From Thinopyrum elongatum (taxonomy: Eukaryota; Streptophyta; Magnoliopsida; Poales; Poaceae), in the NCBI GenBank assembly GCA_011799875.1, contig CM022301.1:323844929-323908928 (forward strand): a stretch of DNA of 64,000 nt. Reading direction: 5' to 3'. Within the stretch, counting starts at the first letter, position 1. Every line of letters starts with the position of its first letter. Under the pieces are notes generated by a model. That model searched no databases. It was not told where the DNA came from and saw nothing but the letters and a program-made list of their open reading frames with translations. A program made the position numbers and the translations under genes. Below, one piece after another: positions 34,809 through 45,840 of this stretch.

Positions 34809-35264
34809 CCCAGGCGGCGGAGCCGAGGGGGCGAGAGCGTGGGAGATCGTGGGATTAACTGCGCCCACTCCCCCACGATTCCACGATTGCGGCGCCAGTA
34901 AAGGCGTGTATTAATTACCGCAGAAGCCCAACCGTCTACCTCGGCCGCAGCGGATCCATGCGCATGCCGAGGCACTATAGTGGCGGGCCCCGGCCCGCGG
35001 CGACGTCCCGTCGCGCGCGTGGGCTGGCGAGCCGGCTTGGCCTGCTGACGCCGCGTGGCTGGCTGGCACGGGCGGCGAGCCTAATGTCTGGCTAGCATGC
35101 CACCTGGCCCCCACCACGGCGTTTCGAAATCTCCAGGCGGCCTGCCTGGTCACGGCCGACACCTACCAGTCGGCACTTCAGAAGACGGACGAAGCAGAAT
35201 ACCACACAACCCAGAGTAGGAAGCTGCTGGGGCTTCTCGCCCCTTCGGCCACAGCTCCCCACCA

Positions 35265-35278
35265 GCTTCGGGGACTAC
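35265..35278 (+). other. Polypurine tract of element D
   Basis: CTTCGGGGACTAC directly precedes the 3' LTR start TGTCGGAG. Confidence 0.7.
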
Positions 35279-36490
35279 TGTCGGAGTAAATGACCATTGG
35301 TAGCCTCATCAGCTCCCCTGGGTATTTCAAGACATCGGGGCAGGCTGTGCCCCTCGAACATCAAAGACAAAGGACCGCCTTCTTGGGGCCGGCTGGTCCA
35401 AGCGGCTGGTTGCCAGGAGGCGCCGGAATCCAGAAGACAGCCATGAAGTGGGCCGACTCCTAGCAGGTGGCTTCCTGGGAAGCCGGGTCCTAGCAGGCGG
35501 CCGCTCGCGCCCTCAAAGTTAGCACCCACATAAACACGACGAGACAGGGCGTGGCTACAGTACAAGCCTGCCACCCCCGAATCCAGGGCGGAACATGGCC
35601 ACAGTGCAGCGTACCAAGCGGACATCCCACGCCCGACGCGGCACTGTTGCCATGCTGCACATGACATCACCCGAGGCAGGGGAAGCCATGCTCCCATGAC
35701 GGGCTGTCGGTACGGCCCGCAGGTGTCGGGCCCTACCTGTCCGTGAGAGGCCAGAGGGTGGCGAGCCCTGACCAGTCGGCTCACGGGGAGGCCGGCCCCT
35801 GGCAGGCGGCCCTCCCCCTTCCTCGAAGTTTGTGCACCATTAACCAGAAGGGACGGGGAGTGGCTACAGTGAAACGCCCGCCAGGCGGCGGGACCGTAGC
35901 CACGCTCTCCCCGACCAAGCATGCATCATCAGTAGCATGGCTACAGTGCTACGCAGCCGACAGGACCCGCAAGCGGCGGGCCCGGATTGTCGGCCAAGTA
36001 CGAGACAGCTGGGGGGACCCACCAGGCGGCGGGCCCCTGCAGTCGGCGGAGAAGCCGGCGGCCAGAGACACTAACGACTGGCTCCTACGCCCCGCCGGAT
36101 TACCGTTGTATTCCTGGGGGGGTAGGCCTATATAAACCCCCCAGGTCACCGCATGCAAGGGGTTGGGACCTTGGTGGAGAGGAGAGAGCCTTCCTAGTTC
36201 AGCACCCACACGCACACATATAAAGTGGAGTAGAGCTAGCCTTGCCCTCCTTCCTCCTCTAGCAAAACAGCTCAAGGAGCAAGTTTGTAGCTACTTGTTG
36301 AGGTAGTGATCATGCGAAGACCCCGCAGAGCAGGACTAGGGGTGTTATCTCCTAGGAGAGCCCTGAACCTGGGTAAGATTCGCAGGCATATGCGGTCTCG
36401 CAAACTCCCGCCTCTAGAGCCCGGCGACGTACTTTTGTCCCCATCCACGATAAGCCACCCCCTGGCATATGTCGCACGATATCCCCGACA
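35279..36490 (+). repeat. Element D 3' LTR
   Basis: A 1212-bp partner of 22253-23462, nearly identical. TATA at 36128-36137; R/U5 hairpin at about 36326-36380. It is followed by GGTGG (36491-36495) and then the gag of element C. Confidence 0.92.
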
Positions 36491-36495
36491 GGTGG

Positions 36496-38571
36496 TGAGA
36501 GGAGTGCAAAGATGCACCCCCGTCAATGCATAGGGCGTCAGTGGCTTTCTGGAATTCTTGCTCGCTGGTTTCCTCTTCATCTCCTCCATCACTCTCATCA
36601 TTGCAATCCTCCTTCTCACGGCCTCTGGCGGGTTTCCCTTGATTCTGAGGAGCCTTGCCGGGGTGGCTTGCTCCGCCACCCCGGCCCTTTCCGCCAGCGC
36701 CATTCTAACCATTCTCTTTATCTCGCTTCTCATATTCAGCCCTCTGCTTCTTGACAAGCTGCTCAACCTGATGACACTGGCCCTTAGTCCGATGGATCTT
36801 GCAATACGGGCCATCGCCTTTCCCAGCCTTCTTGGCAGCCGCGAATTCCCGGCAGTCAGTGCACGCGGCAACCTCCTTGTCGGGTATCTCAGCCTTGGCT
36901 TTCTTGCCGGTACTAGGCATGCCCGATCCCTCAACGGTCATCACTGCCTTATCCTTGCGCCTTTTGTTGCGCTTCTTGTTCTTCTTCTATTGACTGGCGG
37001 CCTCGTCATCATCCTCTGAATCGATGTCGACGCCATCCTCTTCTCCGGGGAGCTTCCTCCCCTCCTCTATTCGAGCACACTTATCCACCAGAGTGTAAAG
37101 CTCCTTCACAGTCTTGGGAAATCGAACGTTCATCTTGGAACGTATCCCACGATTGCGCACGTTGGACTAGAATGCAGCTATCATAGCTGCCGGGTGGATG
37201 TCTGGAATATTCCTGTGGACTTTGCTCAATCTCTGCATGTATTTCCGTAGGCTCTCGCCTTCCTTCTGCAGGAGGAGCTGCAAGTCGCTGGGCCGCCCTG
37301 GTTCTTGATGGCCGCCCGTGAAGGCGCCAACGAACTCATGGCACAGGTCAGCCCAGGTCGAAATGGAGTTCTCCGACAGGTGCATCAGCCAAGACCTCAC
37401 ATTTGGCTTGAGTGCAAAAGGGAAGTAGTTGGCGAATATCTTCTCATCTCTTCCCCGACAGCTTGAACAATGATGGTGTAGATGCTCAGGAACTCGGCCG
37501 GATTCAGTCTTCCGTCATACTTCTCTGGTATCTCTGGCTTGAACATGCGAGTGGACGGCCAACGGACTTGCCGCAGCTCGCGGGTGAAGGCAGGGTACCC
37601 AGCCTCGAAAGGCAGGTACCCGCCGTCAGCGAGTGCGGGCTCGTCGACGTCGGGGCCATCGCGCATATCGGACTGGCGGTGGGCGTCGCCGTGTCGCTCG
37701 GTGTTGACACGCGCGCCTTCCCTCTGCCTGTCCTCGAGGACTCGCCGTGGGCCTTGTCGCTCTCGAGGGTCGGACGAAGCCATCGAGGCGTCGTCAGGTT
37801 CTTGGACGCGCGGTCCCCGCGTCGGCTGCCGCGGAGGGGACTGCACCATAGGAGTGGGCCGTTGACCCTGCCTGGGGAGGCTGTGGCGGGCCAGCCCGCT
37901 GCGATCCTCTCGCCTCGGCAAAACCAATCAGTCTCTGAATGGTGGCTCTCCACTCATCCATCTGATCGGCTGCCGACGGAAATTTCAATAGTAGCTGAGC
38001 CCGCGCCATGGCCTCCGAAGCGGTGCTTGGCATGGATGTCGATAAAGACCGTAACGTCGCCCGGCTCCTGACGGTGCCAGTAGCGGTTGCACCATGCTCT
38101 TGTCGTCATCAGCCAGCTGCCTGGATGGCGTGTGGACGAGGTGGAGGCGCTTGAGGGCCAGCGGCTCCGTTTTGCATAGCGACTGGGTCGGCTCGTTCCG
38201 GGGGTGGCGAATGTTCTATGGCCACTCCCGCGGCGGGAGCGGTCGGGGAGTTGCGATTCCCCCCAGAGCGAGTACCCCCGCTGCGGCTATGCACCTCGGC
38301 CGGACGGGGAGGTGCAGATGGAATGATCTCCCCTCCCGTACCTTGTGGCGTGGCCGCTGGAATGTAGTTGGTGCTGTCCTTCTCCGGTGCCTCCTGCTCT
38401 TGCTTCGGCCGCAGGGGAGGTGGTAATGACGCCGCCTGCGCTGACCACGTCCCCCACAGCGTCCACACTTCTAGGCGTCCCCGTAGCCCCTGCGGTGCTG
38501 GCGGCGGCATGCGGCGGGGCCTTCAAGCTGGATGGATGAGCTGCGACGCCGGGCTTCTTCTTGGGCGCCAT
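36496..38571 (-). pseudogene. Element C gag
   Basis: On the minus strand, Gag starts at ATG 38571 (MAPKKKPG), about 100 bp after the primer site. It has an Ala/Pro/Gly-rich N-terminus with frameshifts. The core domain is at 37450-37167 (ADLCHEFVGAF, ESLRKYMQRLSKV). A Lys-rich region with Cys/His clusters follows (CTDC, then YCKIH at 36810-36780). Stops are at 37167 and near 36990. It joins the protease at 22247 once element D is removed. Confidence 0.75.
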
Positions 38572-38654
38572 GGACGATGGAGTCGTTGATGAAGAAGATG
38601 GCGGTGAAGATGACGCGCTTCGTACACTTCTCGGGTTCGCGCAAGCACACGCCC

Positions 38655-38672
38655 CCTACCTGGCGCGCCAAA
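38655..38672 (-). other. Primer-binding site of element C
   Basis: On the minus strand TTTGGCGCGCCAGGTAGGGG follows the 5' LTR after a two-base gap. The same 20 bases follow the LTRs of E and F, so the three share a primer tRNA. Its identity is not assigned. Confidence 0.7.
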
Positions 38673-38674
38673 GA

Positions 38675-39589
38675 TGTCGTGGGAAACCACGGCCACCTAT
38701 GGGGCCAAGGGCCCCTTTTGGTTCAGCAGGGGGACTGAGCACGTTGCACAAAGAGCGGAGGAGCGCAGCGTAGCGCGGCAGAGATCACACGGGCAATTTT
38801 ACCCAGGTTTGGGCCGCCGCGAGGCGTAAAACCCTACTCCTGCTTTGGTGGATTGATGGTGGATGGTGGTGGAAACGCAGCGCTCTTGCCCGACAAGGTT
38901 GCCTCGGGGCGAGAGCAGCTACGCGCGTATGAGTGTACAAGGGTCTGAATCCTTTCTATGGTTGCCATGGGCCTTCTTTTATAGATTAATGGGTCACCAC
39001 AGTGGCAAATCAGTCATTGTGTACCGATTAGATAGCGAACAGTGCTATCATATCTACTCTACAGACAAAGTAGTACACATTAAATGCGCCACTCAGTGTC
39101 ACATCATGGCCTGCCCGGCACGCCTTGCTGGGCTGTTTGGCCACCTTCTCTCCTGTCTGCATGACACGTCGCAGGACGAGTGTCATCTGGGGGTGATTCC
39201 TGTAGAAAATGGCTGCCATGTGGCAAAAGGCAGCCACTTAGTCATCTTGGGGCTTGACACCGCACCGATCGGTGACTTGTGTTGCTGTGAAGTGGGGCGG
39301 CGAAGCCTTGGCGGGTTGTTTTGCCTTCGTATGCCCCGGCAAGCCTGCCGGGGCGGTCTTGAAGCTTCCTTCTGGGGCAACCTTGACCTCGCCAGGCTCT
39401 CCTGCCTAGCAAGGGAGGTTTCCCCCTTAGCGGTGTCTTGCTTCTTGGCTCGACTTGGTCTTCTCAACCTGCCCTTTGATTCTTCAATGAGCCTATCTCT
39501 TTACCTTGGCCTTTTCTTTGGGTGTTGCAATCTTGATCTTGGGCCTATGCATGGTCTGGGCAACAGACCCAGGGTTCGTTGCACCGACA
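38675..39589 (-). repeat. Element C 5' LTR
   Basis: A 915-bp partner of 15029-15943. On the minus strand a TATA box CTATAAAAG lies at 38984-38976 and the R/U5 hairpin at about 38848-38792. CGGTT at 39590-39594 completes the target duplication. Confidence 0.92.
38792..38848 (-). promoter_or_regulatory. Conserved R/U5 hairpin (element C)
   Basis: On the minus strand AGCAGGAGTAGGGTTTTA, then the stem CGCC-TCGC-GGCG, then GCCC(G/A)AACCTGGGTAAA. Second copy at about 15150-15205. Confidence 0.55.
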
Positions 39590-39594
39590 CGGTT

Positions 39595-41904
39595 TATCAT
39601 TTGCATGATAACCCAACCCTTGGGGGCTACGCTTTGGAGTTTTCATATTATTCTACAAAGTCTTAAACATACTCAAATGACTTTCTTATGCTCAAGACTT
39701 GGGGGCTATATAAGGATATGTAACAAGAGGAAACAGGAGTATACCTCATATTTCTTCCGCATCATGTTTACTAAGCCGGCCTCAATCTCCCGGCTTGTGG
39801 CTACACGACTTAAATAGTCGGCATGAAGATCCTCAGCACTAAGTTCCTCATAACTAGGCAGATCAAGCTTGGACTTGCCTTTGTCCATTGAAGGCGACTC
39901 GTCTTTGGCCATGTGCTTGGTTAGCACATGGGAAGTATCATGAGTATTTGACTCACCCCAATAACAACAATGTCATCATTGGGTTTTTCTGAAGGAGCTT
40001 TTTCAGTTGGCTTGATAGGAGTTGAAGAAGGAATAGGACTTATCGGGTCTTGGTTATCCGCTGGGTTAGCATTAGTACCCATATCTTCAACGGTTGTCGC
40101 TTCAGTTTCTGGCAGTGGGTCATCTTGTTTATTGTGAGGTTCTTCAGGATTGTTCGTGTTGACCTCAGGAATCACTGGCACTTGTTCCTGCAGCTCAGGA
40201 ACCTCGGGAGCTTTGGAAGAGCCACCAACCTTTCTTTTCTTGCTCTTTCCCTGAGTCCTGTGATCAGAGGCAAAGGAGTTAAAACATATGTGACCAAGCA
40301 AATTAAGTTATCAAGCTGTTAAGGATGATGCTCTCCCAGGGTTGATGACAAAGGCTGGTAGCTGAGTCATGGACGAGCCGCCTAAAGATGGAGATGACTC
40401 CAAATAATTTGAGTCAGACATGTTAAGAGGTTGTGTGATAAGGCCTGCTTTGGGTAAAGACATAGTAGGGTTGTGTGGCACCTCAGTAGGTCGTTTACGA
40501 GAAGGGTTATGAGTTAACCCGGCCACCAGTTCTTCGGTGCCGCTGCTCCTTGTTTGGCGTCTCACATCATGTTGAGCCTTTTTCAAAAACAAAGTTTGGG
40601 TCTAAATGAGCTTTTGGATGAGAAAATGGAACTTTCCGGACAACCCGCCTGATTTTCTTTGGAGGCGATGAGTCTGAGCCGGAAGATATGGAAATTACCT
40701 CAGGACTGTCAGCCCGGCTTGATGCACCGTCATCCTGAGAGTAAGAAGCACCAGCTAAGTCATTAAAAAGGTGACCAAGAGAGTCAAGTTCTACCTCAGA
40801 CTGGTCATCAGCATCCGCTGACTCGCCCATAGCAGCCGGTTTAATTACAGCAGCTAGTTTGCTCTTCTTTGATTTTGGGCCAGTTCTAATTTTGACCACG
40901 CCAGACTTTGGTTTTCTTTTCCAAAAAGCAGAGTCGGGTTGTGTAGTGAAAAAGATTGACAAGGGAAACATAGAATAAAATCAAGGATATTTAAGTTGGA
41001 CAGGAAATATAACTTACAGCTAGGGCCGGGTTGAGCTTGAAGAATGAAGGTAGTCCTATCTTGTTACAACTTTCTTGAGACTCCCCAAGTAAGGAATTTA
41101 CAGCTTGAAAGATTTCCTCAGCAGTAAAGTTGTCAGAGCCATATCACTGAGGGTCATCTGACTCGCCTGAATATTCATGCATCAAGTTGGGCCGGTGGCT
41201 TAAAGGAAGAATCTTCCATGAGACCCAGCAACGGGCTAAGTCAACTCCAGTCAATCCATTGGCTAACAAAGCTGATGCCTTGGGATAATATTGGAGTGCC
41301 TTAGTGTGTTCACTTGGAATAAGTTGGCTTGGTGGGTTAAAATTGATGGGGAGGCGATCAACCCGGTAACCCAACAGAGGGTTTTCATTGGCTGGGGCGG
41401 TATTCCTGCAGTAGAACCAGGTTTTTACCCATCCCTTGGGATGGCTTAATAAGACTACTGCAGGGAAGCAACCGTCTCTGCGTCTCTGGATTGATACTCC
41501 ACCTAGTTCATGATTTGGACCACCAGCGCACTCAGTCTGGCGGTTTATATAGAAAAAAAATCCTTGAAAAGAGCAATGGTGGGTTCTACTTGCAAATAAA
41601 CTTCGCAGAAGATTTGAAAGTGACAAAGGTTTGTTACTGAGTTCGGGCCTATGTCTTGAGGATGGAGATTGAAGTAGTGCAAGACATCACGGAAGAACTT
41701 TGACCCTAGAGGTGTGAAGCCTCTGAGGATATGATCAGTGAAGACTATCACTTCTCCTTCACAAGGGTTGGGGACACTTTCCCCTGGACTAATTCGCCAG
41801 CCAATTTCTTCTTGGGTCGCCAAGAGACCTTGACCCAAATAATCATTGAGGATTTGTTCGGTGACTAGAGAAGGGCCCCAGTTGCATAAGGTGGTTTTTG
41901 TCAT
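39595..41904 (-). pseudogene. Element B antisense gene, N-terminal part (gypsy-associated domain)
   Basis: On the minus strand an ATG at 41904 opens a frame with CNWGPSLV, GEVIVFTDHILRGF, FFRDVLHYF and DIGPNS motifs, the family signature of the PF04195-type antisense protein of Tat elements. Further frames follow to 41144 with a frameshift near 41560. Then come acidic Ser-rich exons (40971-40567), a Pro/Glu-rich exon (40301-39921), and a short segment to 39706. It continues at 14727-13680 beyond element C. The promoter lies at about 50950, beyond the E insertion. Intron-like and PPT-like sequence fills 39595-39705. Confidence 0.68.
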
Positions 41905-42049
41905 GCCGAGTCATCTAAAGAGGACGGAAACTGCCGAATCAAAGTATGATGGGTTACTTAAAAGAAATAATAAACTCGCCATCGGTGTTATACAGCTGAA
42001 GCAATATAAAGATAAGTTGCCCTAAAGCATAGGCAGGTTATATAAAGGG

Positions 42050-42900
42050 TGTCAGCGTTCTGGGAACCAGGGTACCCACACTTGCCTGCCTGCGGCCCAC
42101 AGCGTGGCTTCATCAGCGGCCTGGTACGGCCCTTCTCCAGCATCAACAACACAAGACCCTCGCGAGGGGCCAAGCCTCGTGAGGCGGACGACGCCAAGAC
42201 CTCTGGAGGGAGCGGCTTCCCCAGGCTGGCTCCTGAGGAGCGGAGATTTCCATGCAAGCCCTACCTCGTGAGGTTCAGATGACGCAAGCCATGACGACCA
42301 AGGCCAGGCGGGCGCCAGCAGGCGCAATACAGCAGATTTCCTCTTCGGTGCTAAGGAAGCAAGCGCAGACGCAGAGTCCCAAGGAATCAGCCAAAGGTTT
42401 CCATTCCCGGCAGGAAGGAGGTCATCGCCGAGCCCACCACGATGTCATGACCAGAAGCTTTGCAGGCGAAGACCACCTTTCGTCAGGATAAGATGTACTA
42501 CTTGTCTCCCTTCAAACTTGGCCGTTGTGGGATCCCTTCCCGCCTTCATTTTGGGGGAAGAGGACCGAGGCCACTATAAATATAGCTAGGCCACCACCAT
42601 AGCCGGGGACCGGATCATCCTCACCAGCTCACACCAGCACAAGAACACTCCTCCTGAGGTTGTTCTCCCTTTGTACTAGTTCATCCTCAGCCCACCTCGA
42701 GGCCAATCCACCACAAAGCAGGAGTAGGGTTTTACACCGCAAGGTGGCCCGAACCTGGGTAAACTGCTGAGTCCGTTTCCTTTCCTGTTCATCGAGCTAG
42801 GCGGTGAGATCGACGAGTTGGCAGGCTGGGGAGATTGAGTTCTTCACACGCACCCCAGAGTTTGAACCTTTCTTGGGTCTGCGGAGCCCTGAATCCGACA
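42050..42900 (+). repeat. Element E 5' LTR
   Basis: An 851-bp LTR from TGTCAGCGTTCTGGG to GAATCCGACA, paired with 49480-50346. Target duplication AAGGG at 42045-42049 and 50347-50351. TATA (CTATAAATATAG) at 42573-42584. R/U5 hairpin at about 42711-42766. Confidence 0.93.
42711..42766 (+). promoter_or_regulatory. Conserved R/U5 hairpin with GAACCTGGGTAA (element E; same in F)
   Basis: AGCAGGAGTAGGGTTTTAC is followed by the stem CACC-GCAA-GGTG (a GNRA-type loop) and then GCCCGAACCTGGGTAAA. TTTAC and GTAAA can pair as an outer stem. It lies about 110-190 bases after the TATA box, so it is in the transcript. Copies: 50157-50212 (E 3' LTR) and 55545-55600 (F). Confidence 0.6.
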
Positions 42901-42920
42901 TTTGGCGCGCCAGGTAGGGG
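42901..42920 (+). other. Primer-binding site of element E
   Basis: TTTGGCGCGCCAGGTAGGGG directly follows the LTR, identical to the sites in C and F. Confidence 0.72.
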
Positions 42921-42972
42921 TGCGTCGGAGGCTCTCTTCCGCCGACCGATTCGCCGCCGTTCCACCATTCCC

Positions 42973-44215
42973 ATGGCCGACGCTCCTCGAGTTCGTGCTG
43001 AGTGCCGGGCCGCTCTCGCCGCCCATGTCGCGCAGACGGCACCGGCGAGCGCTGACGACCTCTCCATCACGCGCCCCGCGGTGCCAGCGCCTCACACCAT
43101 CGCGGCCATCCTCGACGGGTCACAGGCGCCAGCTTCGGATCGCCATGTCAAGCAGTTCTTCCGCCAAGTTGGTGCCGCTCGCGCGCAGCGGGGAGCTCCT
43201 CCGGGCTGGGCGGCGCCTAAGGCCGACCTCACCTTCGACTCAGGGGACCACCCCAAGACCATGGTCGGCGCTGGCGCGCTCCCTATGCTCTGCAGCCCCA
43301 CCATCTGCAACATAGCAGTCACCAGGACCCTCATCGACGATGGCGCCGGCCTCAACGTCCTCTCCGTGGAGACGTTCGGCCTGCTTCACGTGCCCTACGG
43401 CCGGCTCCTCCCCACCAAGCCTTTCTCCGGGGTCGATGATGGCTCCACCTGCCCCCTAGGGCAGATCCGCCTCCCCGTCACCTTCAGCACATGCGACAAC
43501 TACCGCACCGAGCTCATCGACTTCGACATAGGCCGCATCATCCTCTCGTACAATGCCATTCTCGGGTACCCGGCCCTGGCTAAGTTCATGGCGGCAACCC
43601 ATCCTGGCTACAACCTCATGAAGATGCCGGGAAGCAACGGCGTCCTCACCGTGGTGGGGGACGCCAAGGACGCGCTCTCGGCCCTCAAGCTCACCTACAA
43701 GGCCGCGGTGGCCGCGCGACCGGTCGAGGATAAGGCTCTGGAGGGCCCGGGGGCTGCGCCAACAAAGAAGAAGCAATTGTTCTCTCAAGACAAGGCTAAA
43801 ATGAAGCAGGTGCCGGTCGATGAAGATGGAGGGGCCGGCCCTACCTTCCCCATAGGCGCCGACCTCCCTCCGGACCAGGAGGAGGCACTGGTCAGCTTCC
43901 TTCGCGTGAACAAGGGCGTTTTTTCATGGAAAGCTGCGGACCTGGTCGGGGTTCCGCGTGGGGTAATCGAGCACCACCTGATGGTGTGCCTCAACGCACG
44001 CTCAGTGAAGCAGAAGGCACGACGGCAAGCCCCGGAGAAGCAATCGTTCATCGTCCAGGAAACCCACAAGCTGCAGGAAGCCGGCGTCATTCGGGAAGTG
44101 CGGCACCCAGATTGGCTCGCGAATCCAGTTATCATCCCCAAGAAGGGTGGGAAGGAGCGCATGTGCGTCGATTTCACCAACCTCAACAAGGGCTGTCCTC
44201 AAGACCTTTCCCTCT
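42973..44215 (+). pseudogene. Element E short gag leader fused to protease and RT start
   Basis: An open frame from ATG 42973 encodes a Gag N-terminus of about 45 residues (MADAPRVRAECRAAL). This is followed directly by the pre-protease linker, protease with loop IDDGAGLNVL (about 43330), GYPALAKFMA, and the first third of RT. The Gag core and knuckle are missing, so a large deletion has fused leader to protease in frame. At the PR/RT boundary E has CAG (43873 region) where B, C and D have TAG. One C is missing near 44210, shifting the frame in RT. Confidence 0.82.
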
Positions 44216-45840
44216 CCCACGCATCGACCAGATTGTCGACTCCACCACCGAGTGTGATTTACTGTGCTTCCTGGACGCCTTCTCGGGCTATCACCAAATC
44301 AAGATGGCGGTGCAGGATGTTGAGAAGACGGCTTTTCTGACCCCGTGCGGAGTGTACTGCTACACCTGCATGCCGTTTGGGCTGCGTAATGCAAGAGGAA
44401 CCTTCCAAAGTTGATGCACATCGCCTGGGGCAGCAGCTCAAGAGGAACGCTGAGGCATACGTCGACGACATAGTGGTGAAATCTCGGGAGGCGAGAACCC
44501 TTATCGAAGATCTGGAAGAGACGTTCGCCAGCCTCTGCCAAGTGAACATGCGGCTCAACCCGGAAAATGCGTGTTTGGCGTCCCGTCCGGCAAGCTGCTG
44601 GGTTTCCTGGTGTCGCACCGAGGGATCGAGGCCAACCCAGAGAAGGTCAATGCTAAAGAGAGGATGAGTCCGCCCCAAACCCTCAAGGAGATGCAGAAGC
44701 TGGCGGGCTGCGTGACCTCGCTCGGGCGCTTCATCTCCAAGTTAGGAGAACGCGCCCTCCCCTTCTTCAAGCTGATGAAAAAGAAGGGCCCGTTCGAGTG
44801 GACTCCGGAGGCTGATGTTGCCTTTCAAGACCTCAAGAGGTACCTCACCAGCCCACCGGTGATGGTGGCGCCACGCCCCCTTGAACCCTTGGTGCTCTAC
44901 CTGGCTGCCACCCCTTACTCTGCTAGCGCAGCGCTGGTGGCGCTCCGGGAGGAGCGCCCCACCAAGGGCTCACGGAGCAGCACCTCGTGACCGGCCGACG
45001 CGCCGCGGCCTCAGGATGGCGCTCCTAAGGCCTTGGCCACCCCACCGGTCAGCCGAGCCCCTAAGGATGGCGCTTCGGAGGCCATGGCTGCTTCGACCAA
45101 CGGCCAAACTCCTGAGGTCCCTCAGCCTCAGGAGGTGCAAGACCCCGTCGATGCCTCCGCCCTCATCGAGCACCCAGTATACTTCGTCAGCATGGTGCTG
45201 CGCGATGCTCGGGCGTGTTACCCCATGCCGCAGAAGCTTTTGCTCGCACTCCTCGTCGCCTCCCGAAAACTACGACACTACTTCCAAGGTCACCCCATCA
45301 AGGTTGTCTCAGCTTACCCCTTGGAGAGGGTGCTCCAGAGCCCGAATGCCGCGGGAAGGGTCGCCGAATGGAACATCGAACTGCAGGTGTTCCAGTTAGA
45401 GTTCAGCACCACCAGGATCATCAAAGGTGTGGCACTCGCTGACTTTGTGGCAGAATGGATTGACTCCCCTAGTCGGGAAGTGGGTGAGGACCATTCTCTC
45501 GCACCCGGAAGCGAAGCACTGGATGGTTGGGCCATGTACTTCGACGGAGCATTCGCACGTCAGGGCGCTGGGGCTGGAGACGTGCTCATCTCGCCCACAC
45601 AAGACAAGCTCTACTGCACCGTGCAGCTCTGCTTCTAGCACGGCGAGAAGGTCTCCAACAACATCGCGGAATACGAGGGCCTAATCGCTGGCCTCAAGGC
45701 TGCGGCGGCCCTAGGGATAAGGCGCCTCACCATCAGGGGTGACTCCCAGCTCCTCGTCAACTTCTCCAACAAGGCGTACAAGCCAAAGGACGAGCACATG
45801 GAGGCATACCTCGAGGAGGTACACAAAATTGAGAAATGAT
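44215..45840 (+). pseudogene. Element E reverse transcriptase, RNase H and archaeal-type RNase H
   Basis: RT continues in shifted frames: 44215-44414 (GYHQIKM), then YVDD at 44458-44469, then a stable phase from 44571. RNase H ends about 45480. The aRNH (MYFDGAF, EYEGLIAGL, GDSQLL) spans about 45535-45780. Breaks are frameshifts near 44210, 44405 and 44565, TGA 44988-44990, TAG 45636-45638, and a stop near 45837. A Pro-rich linker region at 45000-45130 carries repeats of AAGGATGGCGC. Confidence 0.82.
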
